Assembly: GCA_031395645.1 (NCBI GenBank)
Contig: JANNJM010000088.1
Coordinates: forward strand, 8,663 to 72,662
Direction: 5' to 3'
Source of the DNA: SHZI01 sp031395645
GTDB lineage: Bacteria > Pseudomonadota > Gammaproteobacteria > Steroidobacterales > GCA-2729495
DNA length: 64,000 bases
Part shown: positions 6,932 to 14,539 of the stretch, piece by piece
Position numbering within the stretch: the stretch's first letter is position 1
How the letters are laid out: every line of letters starts with the position of its first letter
The notes under the pieces: generated by a model
Told to the model about the DNA's origin: nothing
The model's input: the letters and a program-made list of their open reading frames with translations, nothing else
The model's database searches: none
Translations under genes and position numbers: made by a program

Positions 6932-9900
6932 GTGCGGATCCGCCTTTTCTCGCTGGTACTCGCGATCGCCGTCGCCATCACAATGGCGGCGCCGGGCCCA
7001 GCCATGGCGACGATTCTGTGCGTCAAGCTCGGAGGCGGGTCGGGCTGCTACGCCACCATCCCCCTCGCGCTCGCCGCGGCCGACAATGGCGATACGGTCC
7101 GCGTGGCGGCAGGCACCTACATCGGTGCGATCTCGGTCGCCGAGAACGTGACGCTCGAAGGAGGCTGGAACACCAGCTTCACGGCGCGCGATACGGCGAA
7201 CTTCGTCTCGACCCTCGTACCGGGGTTCGGCGACACGAGTTCGGTAGTCTCGATCTTCGGCTCGATCGCCAATCCGGCCACATCCACGCCGACTATCGAC
7301 GGCTTCACGATCACCAGCGGGCGCGCCGACCTCGGGTTCAACCACGGTGGGGGAATGCGCATTCAACACAGCCGGGCGACCATCCGGAATTGCGTGATCT
7401 CGGGAAACCGCGGGTACGTGCTCGGCGGTGGCGTCTGGGTGCAGCGCGGCACGGCGCGTTTCCAGAGCACGCGTATCGAGAGCAACGTGGTCACGGACGC
7501 AGGCCAGGGCGGCGGCGTCCTTCTGGAGGACGCCAGCGGCACGTTCGAGGATTCGGTGATCCAGGGCAACTCCGTCAGTGGCTTCGGCGGCTCGGGTGGC
7601 GGGATCGCGATCCAGAACTTCGGCCCTACCCCGACGGCCCTCGTGGTCCGGGGCAGCACGATCGCCGCGAACAGCGCTGGTTCCAGCTGCCAGGGCTACG
7701 GCGGGGGAATCTTCGTGAGTCCCAGGTCAGGCCAGCAGATCACCACAATCGTGGACCGCGTGAGGTTCGACTTGAACTGCGGCCAGTTCGAGGGCGGCGG
7801 GATTGCGCTCGATGATACGAGCGGGACGGGCGGGACCGCACCCTACACCATCACGAACTCGGTCTTCGCCGGCAACGACGGCGGCGGTAATGGCGATGCG
7901 GTCCACGTGAACGCCGCGTCCGCCGTCGGCGTCATCCGCAACGTCACCTTCGTCGGCAACGGCTCGGGTCAGGCGATCGTCACTAACACCAAGCTCACGA
8001 TCACGAACTCGATCCTGCGAAGCTTCGGCACGGGAATCAGCTACGGCGGGCCCGCGGGCCAGCTCACGGCCACCTTCAACGATTTCTACGCGAACACGAC
8101 CAACATTTTTACGGGTGGAGCGTTCGCCCTCGATCCTTCCAATCTGCTGGTCGATCCCCAGCTCGACGCCACCCAACACCTGCTCGCCGGCTCGCCGCTG
8201 ATCGATGCGGGCACGCGCACGCCAGGTCCGTTCCGCGACATCGACGACGGTCCACGCCCGGCTGCCGGCCCGTCGGGCCGCTTCCGCCTCGACATCGGTG
8301 CGGACGAGGTTGCATCGCTGGAAGTCCAACTCGTCTACGACGAGGCCGGGAATCCTGTCGATTTCGCGGTGGTCGGTCCCGGCGACCCGCCGGAGGACCC
8401 GAACGACACGACCACCAACAACGAGTTCATCGGCTTCACGGCGCTCGGCGCCGACTTCACGGGCGACGGCAGGGATGATTTCCTGGTCGCCGCCGAGGAC
8501 TGGTCCAACAACTTCGACGTCGCCGCAGAAGCTTCTACCGGGCGGCTCTTTGGCCTGTTCAACTTCGGCGCGCGCCGTACCGGTGCGCTCGACCTGTTCC
8601 TCGACACTCCGGCGGAAGACCTGCTGGTCCGCTCAGAGCTCATGCAGCAGCACCTGGGGAGCGAGCTCGCGAGCGGCGACCTGAACGGCGACGGCCGGGG
8701 CGACGTCATTATCGGAGCATTCCAGGATGACGTGGGGAACGTGGCGACCCCCAAGATCTTCGTCCTGTTCGGCGGCCCGGGGCTTGCGGGCTTGCGAACC
8801 GTGAGCGCGACGATGCCCGCCGACTTCACGCTCGTCGCTCCCGACTTCGACCTCTTTTCCTTCTCGGCTCCCAACGCGCTGGCCGCCGGCGATCTCAACG
8901 GCGGCGGGATCGCCGACCTCGTGGTCGGTGATGCGCTCGCGGACGACGGCGGGAACGCGGACGCCGGCGCGGTGTTCGTGATCTTCGGCCGGAGCGACCT
9001 CTCCGGCACCCGCGACCTTGGAGTCACGCCCGCGGATTTCACGCTGTATGGCCCGGCCGGCAACGCGCAGCTGGGCTCCACGTACGACGGGACAGCCGGG
9101 CTCGCGCTCGGTGACCTCAACGGCGACGGTTTACTCGATCTGGTCGCCCGGTCGCCCGCTACGGCATACGTGCTCTTCGGCCCGCTCGCGGGCGGCGTGC
9201 GCCGCCTGGCCAATGCACCCGCCGACGTCACGATCACCGGGCTCACGGAGGGCAGGGTTATCGTCGCGGACGTTACGGGCGACGGGAAGTCCGACCTGGT
9301 TCTTGGTTCGGGGAGCGTGTTGCGCGTGATCCCGGGACCATTCGTTGCGGGGCAGACCCTCGCGGCGGCGACCGCCGCCACGCTGGTGCTCACCGGGCCC
9401 GGGGCGAATAACGTGAATGGGGGCTCCCTCGCAGTGGCTGACGTCGTTGGCGACCCGCGCCCGGATTTGATCGTCGGCTCGAGCAGCGACGCCACTTTTG
9501 GTGGCCAGGTTTTCGTGGTCGCCGGTGGAGTAACCGCGACGGGTAGCGTACCCATCGATGAGATCGCATCTGCCGCCGTCGTTGAATCCTCGGGCTCAGC
9601 AGGATTATTCGCCTATAAAGTCGCGGCCGGCGACCTCGACTTCGATGGGCGCAAGGACCTGATCGTGACCGACCGTGGTGCCGGCCCCTACCGGGACCAT
9701 GGATTCGACGACGCCAACGACGCCGGGCGCACCTATGTGATCTACGGCGGCGGGCCGGTTGACAACTGCCCCGGGCTCTCAAATCCGGCCCAGGCGGATG
9801 CCGACGGCGACGGGGTGGGCGATGCCTGCGATCACCCCGACCAGGATGCGGATGGCATCTTCGATTACCAGGACAACTGCACACTGGTGGCGAACCCGAA

Positions 9901-10141
9901 CCAGCTCGACGCCGGCAATGACGGCTACGGTAACGCCTGCGACGCGGATCTGAATAACAGCGGGCTGGTAACGACGGCAGACTTCGGCCTGCTGCGCTCC
10001 GTGCTCAATCTAAGCGCCGCATCAAGCCCCACTGCGGCGGCGGCCGACCTCAACGGCAGCGGGAGGGTGACGACAGCTGACTTCGGCATCCTGCGTGCCC
10101 GGCTCAACACCGCCCCGGGGCCGTCGGGGTTGCATCCCTGA
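6932..10141 (+). CDS. Large secreted beta-helix / FG-GAP / thrombospondin-3 / dockerin-like protein
   Basis: 1069 residues starting at GTG 6932 with an excellent GAAGGAGGG site. Residues 1 to about 28 are a signal peptide ending in AMA. Residues about 30-480 form a right-handed beta-helix (repeated T..GN.A....GGG...., as in parallel-beta-helix 'choice' proteins). Residues about 500-920 carry seven FG-GAP/integrin-alpha-like repeats with calcium loops such as DFTGDGRDDFLV, DLNGDGRGDVII, DVTGDGKSDLVL and DLDFDGRKDLIV. Residues about 943-990 are thrombospondin type-3-like (DNCPG, DADGDGVGDACD, DQDADGIFDYQDNC). The last about 60 residues hold two dockerin-like EF loops (DLNNSGLVTTADFGLLR and DLNGSGRVTTADFGILR). 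There is no LPXTG or PEP-CTERM anchor. Likely an extracellular calcium-stabilised adhesin or polysaccharide-interacting protein; function unknown. Confidence 0.85.
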   Translation: MRIRLFSLVLAIAVAITMAAPGPAMATILCVKLGGGSGCYATIPLALAAADNGDTVRVAAGTYIGAISVAENVTLEGGWNTSFTARDTANFVSTLVPGFGDTSSVVSIFGSIANPATSTPTIDGFTITSGRADLGFNHGGGMRIQHSRATIRNCVISGNRGYVLGGGVWVQRGTARFQSTRIESNVVTDAGQGGGVLLEDASGTFEDSVIQGNSVSGFGGSGGGIAIQNFGPTPTALVVRGSTIAANSAGSSCQGYGGGIFVSPRSGQQITTIVDRVRFDLNCGQFEGGGIALDDTSGTGGTAPYTITNSVFAGNDGGGNGDAVHVNAASAVGVIRNVTFVGNGSGQAIVTNTKLTITNSILRSFGTGISYGGPAGQLTATFNDFYANTTNIFTGGAFALDPSNLLVDPQLDATQHLLAGSPLIDAGTRTPGPFRDIDDGPRPAAGPSGRFRLDIGADEVASLEVQLVYDEAGNPVDFAVVGPGDPPEDPNDTTTNNEFIGFTALGADFTGDGRDDFLVAAEDWSNNFDVAAEASTGRLFGLFNFGARRTGALDLFLDTPAEDLLVRSELMQQHLGSELASGDLNGDGRGDVIIGAFQDDVGNVATPKIFVLFGGPGLAGLRTVSATMPADFTLVAPDFDLFSFSAPNALAAGDLNGGGIADLVVGDALADDGGNADAGAVFVIFGRSDLSGTRDLGVTPADFTLYGPAGNAQLGSTYDGTAGLALGDLNGDGLLDLVARSPATAYVLFGPLAGGVRRLANAPADVTITGLTEGRVIVADVTGDGKSDLVLGSGSVLRVIPGPFVAGQTLAAATAATLVLTGPGANNVNGGSLAVADVVGDPRPDLIVGSSSDATFGGQVFVVAGGVTATGSVPIDEIASAAVVESSGSAGLFAYKVAAGDLDFDGRKDLIVTDRGAGPYRDHGFDDANDAGRTYVIYGGGPVDNCPGLSNPAQADADGDGVGDACDHPDQDADGIFDYQDNCTLVANPNQLDAGNDGYGNACDADLNNSGLVTTADFGLLRSVLNLSAASSPTAAAADLNGSGRVTTADFGILRARLNTAPGPSGLHP

Positions 10142-10148
10142 GGCTACT

Positions 10149-10217
10149 TCCGCAGGTGGAAGCGCCGGAACGGGTACTAAAGGCCTACTCGGAGTTTCGA
10201 GGGACGTTGACGGCGGG
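10149..10217 (+). repeat. Right direct repeat, overlapping the end of a convergent gene
   Basis: Second copy of the hydrolase 3' end, 65 of 69 bp matching 6755-6823. On the minus strand it encodes the C-terminus (AVNVPRNSE, stop at 10185) of the membrane protein to the right. Before the insertion the hydrolase and membrane-protein genes therefore probably converged with overlapping 3' ends. Confidence 0.9.
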
Positions 10218-10907
10218 ATGACGAAGAAAGTGCACCGCTGTGGCAACGAGCGCCAGCATGTTGAGCGCATCGCCGAAGAAGCCCGGTATGGGACCAACTA
10301 TTGTCGGCGGCAACCCAAGGAACGTGAGTCCGGCGAGCGCACCGGCGAACAGCCAGGGCCACCCGCGGCGCCACCAGAGCGCAGCGCCGAGCAACACCAT
10401 GCCCGGCAAGGCTAGGACTGCTGCCAGCGGTACGCTGCCAGGATTGTTCACGACCACCTGCTCGGGGCTGCAAAGCTGGGTGGGCGCAACGGATGGCACG
10501 TAGCGCAGTGTGTCGGCCCAGCAGGCCGGTTGCAGGTCAGGGAAGTACAGGATATCCCGCCAACTCAAGGCCAGGAACACAGTGGCCAGCAGGCAGACGG
10601 CGCCCATCGTCCAGCGCGGCTGTGCCCAGCGAAATCCGGCCAGCCGGGCCAGGGATGCCGTGATGATCAGGATCAGTGGCACGGACAGGGCAAACAGCGT
10701 GAAGCGCGGGCCGCTCAGCTGCTGCAGCAGGTCACCCGTTCCGATCCAGCGGCCCGCACCGACCAGGGCCGTGTCGTAGGGCAAGGCCAGTATCAGGAAT
10801 GCCAGCACGCCGAGCACGGGGTGACGGAACTCGCGCCAACGTCGTAGCGTCCAGACGAACAGTGCCAGGTCTGCGGCGGCGAGCAGCAACATGACGAACG
10901 AAAACAT
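10185..10907 (-). CDS. Integral membrane protein of unknown function
   Basis: 240 residues with about seven predicted transmembrane helices. They run from the first hydrophobic segment (MFSFVMLLLAAADLALFVW) through FTLFALSVPLILIITASL, MGAVCLLATVFLALSW and LAAVLALPGMVLLGAALW to GDALNMLALVATAVHFL. A soluble loop near residues 125-160 contains two Cys and faces one side of the membrane. No known family was recognised. Its 3' end lies inside the right direct repeat. It is 30 bp downstream of a small zinc-ribbon membrane gene on the same strand, so the two may be cotranscribed. Confidence 0.65.
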   Translation of the reverse strand: MFSFVMLLLAAADLALFVWTLRRWREFRHPVLGVLAFLILALPYDTALVGAGRWIGTGDLLQQLSGPRFTLFALSVPLILIITASLARLAGFRWAQPRWTMGAVCLLATVFLALSWRDILYFPDLQPACWADTLRYVPSVAPTQLCSPEQVVVNNPGSVPLAAVLALPGMVLLGAALWWRRGWPWLFAGALAGLTFLGLPPTIVGPIPGFFGDALNMLALVATAVHFLRHPAVNVPRNSE

Positions 10908-10937
10908 GAGTACTACCGCGGCAACAGCGTACCGGTG

Positions 10938-11228
10938 CTACTTTTTCGCGAATTCCTGCTTGCAGGCCGGACAGGCCGGGGCGCGAAAGAGTGGGCCATA
11001 GAGCCGGGCGTCGAGGGCCGCAGACCAGAACCACCGATTGCTGCAGTTCGGACAGGTGACGGTAAACGTCCCGAACACGTAGCCAACCACGGCAAGGATG
11101 GTGCCCAGCGTCCAGTCGATTCCCGAGGCTTCCCACAACGGCGCAAAGCTGCCGATCAGCATCAGCAGTATCGCCACGATCAGCTTCCAGGACTGACCCG
11201 TCCTGGAAACGACAGAATTTTCTAGCAT
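10938..11228 (-). CDS. Small membrane protein with a C-terminal zinc-ribbon pattern
   Basis: 96 residues. Two hydrophobic segments (IVAILLMLIGSFAPLW and LGTILAVVGYVFGTFTV) are followed by CPNC at about residue 59 and CPAC at about residue 86, a four-Cys zinc-ribbon arrangement around a W-rich loop. The start at 11228 follows AGGGGG and comes immediately after the stop of the GIY-YIG gene, so translation is probably coupled. No family name was recognised. The layout suggests a membrane-tethered zinc-binding module. Confidence 0.65.
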   Translation of the reverse strand: MLENSVVSRTGQSWKLIVAILLMLIGSFAPLWEASGIDWTLGTILAVVGYVFGTFTVTCPNCSNRWFWSAALDARLYGPLFRAPACPACKQEFAKK

Positions 11229-11477
11229 TCAACCCCCTGCAAGTGCCCGCTTTGCCGCAACCGGCAAGCGTTTGATGGCGGCTTCCCGCCGAAGTGCCGC
11301 GCTGTGATCCGCGGCAGGCTCCTGGTGGACCAGGACGACCGGCCGGCGAGCCCGCGTGTAGGCGGCGCCATTGCCAGCATTGTGCTGCGCGATCCGCTGG
11401 ACAATGTTCTTCGCGATGCCGGTGTAAAGCGTCTGGTCCGCGCACTGGACAATGTAGACACTCCAGTTCGGATCCAT
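11229..11477 (-). CDS. GIY-YIG-domain protein (YhbQ/UPF0213-like)
   Basis: An approximately 82-residue GIY-YIG nuclease-fold protein: VYIVQCADQTLYTGIAKN supplies the two motif halves (VYI and YTG), followed by RIAQHNAGNGAAYTRARRP with the catalytic-type Arg and RREAAIKRLP with the conserved Glu. Stand-alone members such as YhbQ are small DNA-binding or nuclease-like proteins of uncertain role. ATG at 11477 is chosen because GGTGG sits five bases upstream; ATG at 11489 would add four residues but has its purine run too close. Confidence 0.8.
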   Translation of the reverse strand: MDPNWSVYIVQCADQTLYTGIAKNIVQRIAQHNAGNGAAYTRARRPVVLVHQEPAADHSAALRREAAIKRLPVAAKRALAGG

Positions 11478-11523
11478 GCTTGCCACCATGCTCCCGCCGC
11501 CGGCAGCTTAACGGAAGCCGGGT

Positions 11524-12201
11524 TCACACGAAACCGCCCGCGCGGATTCTGGCAATCTTGGCAGTCTGGGGCAGGCGATAGAAGGTCCGCAGTTCGCGAA
11601 GCAATTCCGGCGTAAGCGCCGAAACCGGGAAACGAGTTTCGAGACTGGCGCAGTAACGGCCGGCGAGCGTGCTCGCCGCCTGATAGCGCCCGAGTTCCTC
11701 TGCGTCCAGCTGGGGATCAAAGGTTGGATCCTCGAACAGCCTCTGCAATAACGGCGCACCAAGAGTGGCTGCGGGCTGCCCCTGCAGAAGCAGGCGCGTA
11801 CTGACGTACTTGTCCACCTCGGCCTGCATCTCAAGCTCGAGCAACGTTACCGGCTTGTCGAAACCGGCATTCCACGCCACATAGTGGAAGTGACTCACTC
11901 CCTCGAGCACGGTCCAGAAATCTGCCAGGTTCGCGCAACACAGGTTTTCGAGGGGATCCGCAGCGGCCAGGCGCTCGAGCACCCTGGTATCCAGATACAG
12001 AGCCAGGTCGACGGCCCCTTCGTTTTCGACCACGAGCAATTGTTCGTCACGCAAACGGCTCGTCATGCCGGTCGTAAGTGCGGCGAACAGGCGCCGGTCT
12101 GTCACCAGGTAGTCGCGGACGTCTTCCTGGAGTTCCACGTCATAGACCCTGCCAAGCTGGCCCTGGATGGCCACCAGGAGTTCGGGGCATGCTGCGGCCA
12201 T
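11524..12201 (-). CDS. Unknown protein, partner of the orphan sheath gene
   Basis: A soluble protein of about 225 residues. ATG at 12201 is chosen because it lies 5 bp after the stop of the preceding gene; a longer frame starts within that gene. The protein is rich in helix-forming segments and acidic patches (VYDVELQEDVRDYLVTDRR, VLERLAAADPLENLCCANL) with aromatic-rich FHYVAWNAGF in the centre. I recognise no domain and see no signal peptide or membrane helix. It is cotranscribed with the 210-residue gene and probably the sheath gene, so a role in the same process is inferred from context only. Confidence 0.6.
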   Translation of the reverse strand: MAAACPELLVAIQGQLGRVYDVELQEDVRDYLVTDRRLFAALTTGMTSRLRDEQLLVVENEGAVDLALYLDTRVLERLAAADPLENLCCANLADFWTVLEGVSHFHYVAWNAGFDKPVTLLELEMQAEVDKYVSTRLLLQGQPAATLGAPLLQRLFEDPTFDPQLDAEELGRYQAASTLAGRYCASLETRFPVSALTPELLRELRTFYRLPQTAKIARIRAGGFV

Positions 12202-12206
12202 ACGGC

Positions 12207-12839
12207 CTAGTGCTCCCGGACGCTGCCAGGCTGGTGATGCGGCTGAATGCCGAGCTGGGCTAGCAGCCGTTCGGCCCTCTTGCTGCCGGTGGTCAGCCAC
12301 GTCTGGTATAGCCGGAGCACATCCTGGTCCCGGCCGCCGGCGCCGGCGTGCCGCACTTCATTCAGGACGTCCACCACATCTGAAAACTTGGCGGCCAGTT
12401 CTGCGAACACCGGAGCGAAAGTCCGCCTGCGGGTATTCGCCGGCCTGGCCATGGACAGCGTTCGGTAGGCACCGCCGCCCATCTGTACGTAGTAACCGAC
12501 ACCAACGGCCTTGCGGTCGAGGCCCTCCGCCATGAAGCCAGCGACGAACAGCGCGACATCGCCGAGGCGTTGCAGCCGGGCGTTGCGGGTTTCCTCGGAG
12601 GTGGCCGCCACCGCATCCGCCAGCATCAGAGCAAGTGGCTGCAGCCCGGGACCTCGCGGAGCCTGATCGTGTAGTACTTCAGATCGGGCAAAAAAGGTAA
12701 GCAGGCTGACGACGTAGTGCGCGGTGTGACTATCGACGGCGACCTTGTTGGACGCCATGGCCGCGTCGACGGAGTTGCGAAAGAACTCCTGAAGACTCGG
12801 CACCGGAATCACTCCGGTAGCAGATTCGGAGACGGCCAT
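12207..12839 (-). CDS. Unknown protein, middle gene of the sheath operon
   Basis: 210 residues, ATG at 12839. Mostly helical: HTAHYVVSLLTFFARSEVL, ALMLADAVAATSEETR and LGDVALFVAGFMAEGL, then a Gly-rich GVGYYVQMGGGAYRTL loop and a C-terminal helical tail with RLYQTWLTTGSKRAERLL. There is no signal peptide and no convincing transmembrane helix despite hydrophobic faces. No family was recognised. It lies 71 bp downstream of the sheath gene and 5 bp upstream of the 225-residue gene, all on one strand, so these three look like an operon. Confidence 0.6.
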   Translation of the reverse strand: MAVSESATGVIPVPSLQEFFRNSVDAAMASNKVAVDSHTAHYVVSLLTFFARSEVLHDQAPRGPGLQPLALMLADAVAATSEETRNARLQRLGDVALFVAGFMAEGLDRKAVGVGYYVQMGGGAYRTLSMARPANTRRRTFAPVFAELAAKFSDVVDVLNEVRHAGAGGRDQDVLRLYQTWLTTGSKRAERLLAQLGIQPHHQPGSVREH

Positions 12840-12910
12840 GGGCCAGAGTTATACCGTCGGCCGTGCCCCCGCAGCGTGATCCTGGTCACGGCACAGACAT
12901 GCGGTTTGAC

Positions 12911-14458
12911 TTATCCGGTCAAACCCAGACCTGGTTGCCAAGCGAGTTCGGTGACGCGGCAATCTGCACTGTCATGATCGAAACGAAAAGCGACGAATTC
13001 ACCGGGCCGGGCGAGTGCCAGACCCACTACAAACGACAGTCCGGGCCTCTGTGCGTTCGTATCCTGGTCGCACTTCACGTAGAAGGCGCGGTGCTCGGTA
13101 TCACCGACGAGGAAGCCTGCTGCGGCGGAGTCTGTCAGGTAGCGAGCCACCTGCGCTGTCACGGCCCGCCAGGTATCGGCCTCCGGCTTCTGCACCGCCG
13201 CCCAGCGCGTGCTGCGAGCGATCGTGCCAGCCGTCATCATTGCCTGGCGCCGGATACTCAGCTGCTGCCACTCGCGGCGCGCGCCCTGACTGCGCGCCAG
13301 GGTTACGTTACCGCTGAAAGAAATGAAGCCGGGCGCAGCAGCCCGGAGGACATTGACGCCACGACGCGCCATGAGTGCTGCTTCCTCGGCGTCCGGCTCC
13401 ATCGCGACCCGCGCCTTTGAGCGCAACAGCACCGGGGCCGACGGGCTCTGGCTGGCAAGCATGCCGGCGATGGCGCCGAGCGCACTTAAGGAACGGACGC
13501 GCCGCCCGTCCGCGGACCGTTCTGTCAGTTGCGGAAAGTAAGTGATGACATTCGGGCTGGTGAATGCGGACTGCCGCTGACTGCGGGTAACGTCCTCCAC
13601 CCGGGACCACTGCGAAGGAGGGTCCAGCAACAGAATGGCGTTGCGTCGCGCGCAGTAGCGTTCGGCGGCAAAGATCCCGACCGGGCCCACGTCAGCGCGC
13701 GGTGCGCCAGACAGCAGGCATATGAGGTCCACGTTCGCCACCTGTTCCAGGGCATGGATGCCGGTGGCGTCCTCAGCCGATCCGATCAGGTCATAGTCGC
13801 TCGGTGGGGCCGCGGATCGCCAGTCGGCCTGGCCGTGGATATAGCCGGTCGGGCCGATGCCGGCAGCGCCTTTCGTCAGAAACGGGCGGACTTGCGGGAC
13901 AGCGCCCTGCAGCCGAACCAGGGTGGAACCGGCGAGTGCCTCCCCGATGAATCCCTCGTCGTCCTCCGCTACGGTTATCGCCGGCCAGCTTTCCTGCTCC
14001 TCCACCAGCGGATTGGCAGGTGAGCGGATGCGCTGCACGGTGAGGTTGAAACGCCACAGGTCAGTCGCCGGAATGCCGTCGTAGTCGACAGCAGCGCGCA
14101 GGTATTCCAGCGGTCCGGGGTTGACTGCACCAAGGTTCAGTGGACCTTCGGGCCCGGGCAGGGCGATGCAGTTCGGACCACCGGTGCGCGGCACACGCAC
14201 CACGATGGCATCGTGCCCGCCGTTATCGAAGAACTGGCCCAGAATCCATTCGAGGCGACTGCGCTCCGCTGGAGAGCCGAAACGGCGGCGAAATTCGGCA
14301 ACGCTCTTGATGACCACCGGAATGTGGGCCGGACCCCGGGGGGCCGGACCAACAAACGCAGTGACGGTTTCGCGGCGGAGCGGAATCGGCTCCTCACCGG
14401 CAGGAGATTCAATGACTCGAATCCCGGCTCCTGAGAGTTCGGGCAACGGCGCGCGCAT
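12911..14458 (-). CDS. Contractile phage-tail-sheath-like protein (orphan)
   Basis: 515 residues with the layout of contractile tail sheath proteins (phage, R-pyocin, extracellular contractile injection systems). The N-terminus (GIRVIESPAGEEPI, ETVTAFVGPAPRGP) and GSPAERSRLEWILGQFFDNG match the start, where PVVIKSVAEFRRRFG is the sheath signature. The C-terminus has the conserved fold with RGVNVLRAAAPGFISFSGN, WQQLSIRRQAMMTAGTIAR and VTAQVARYLT. In injection systems the sheath contracts around an inner tube to drive it through a membrane. No tube, baseplate, spike, AAA+ ATPase or phage gene is nearby, so a free-standing or repurposed sheath is possible. Confidence 0.8.
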   Translation of the reverse strand: MRAPLPELSGAGIRVIESPAGEEPIPLRRETVTAFVGPAPRGPAHIPVVIKSVAEFRRRFGSPAERSRLEWILGQFFDNGGHDAIVVRVPRTGGPNCIALPGPEGPLNLGAVNPGPLEYLRAAVDYDGIPATDLWRFNLTVQRIRSPANPLVEEQESWPAITVAEDDEGFIGEALAGSTLVRLQGAVPQVRPFLTKGAAGIGPTGYIHGQADWRSAAPPSDYDLIGSAEDATGIHALEQVANVDLICLLSGAPRADVGPVGIFAAERYCARRNAILLLDPPSQWSRVEDVTRSQRQSAFTSPNVITYFPQLTERSADGRRVRSLSALGAIAGMLASQSPSAPVLLRSKARVAMEPDAEEAALMARRGVNVLRAAAPGFISFSGNVTLARSQGARREWQQLSIRRQAMMTAGTIARSTRWAAVQKPEADTWRAVTAQVARYLTDSAAAGFLVGDTEHRAFYVKCDQDTNAQRPGLSFVVGLALARPGEFVAFRFDHDSADCRVTELAWQPGLGLTG

Positions 14459-14539
14459 CCGACGACAACAACGCTATCGATTGTAGCACCGGTGCCAGCA
14501 GCAACAGACTGAGGAAGGTCGGCCCGACTACGACTGCAG

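Larger units (their letters stand above)
6824..10217 (+). mobile_element. Probable inserted islet carrying one large secreted protein gene
   Basis: The segment between the two copies of the hydrolase 3' end holds a single 3.2-kb gene. The right copy, read in the hydrolase frame, keeps its own in-frame stop (TGA at 10218-10220, tail YSEFRGTLTAG). The left copy has a different tail before its stop. This is what integration next to the 3' end of a gene, with restoration of that end, would leave. No integrase, transposase or terminal inverted repeats were seen, so the mechanism is open; recombination between related loci is an alternative. Confidence 0.5.

Noticed and set aside
6791..7369. A 192-residue minus-strand frame opposite the secreted repeat protein
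   Set aside because: It mirrors the Arg/Asp repeats of the plus-strand gene, has no ribosome binding site and no recognisable domain; a shadow frame.
8335..9555. A 406-residue minus-strand frame rich in Pro/Ser
   Set aside because: Composition is what the antisense of FG-GAP repeats gives; the plus-strand gene has signal peptide and motifs.
12850..12905. Interleaved dyads between the sheath gene and its partner
   Set aside because: Short GC-rich matches (CGTGA/TCACG, GCCGTG/CACGGC) expected in such DNA; no T-run for a terminator.
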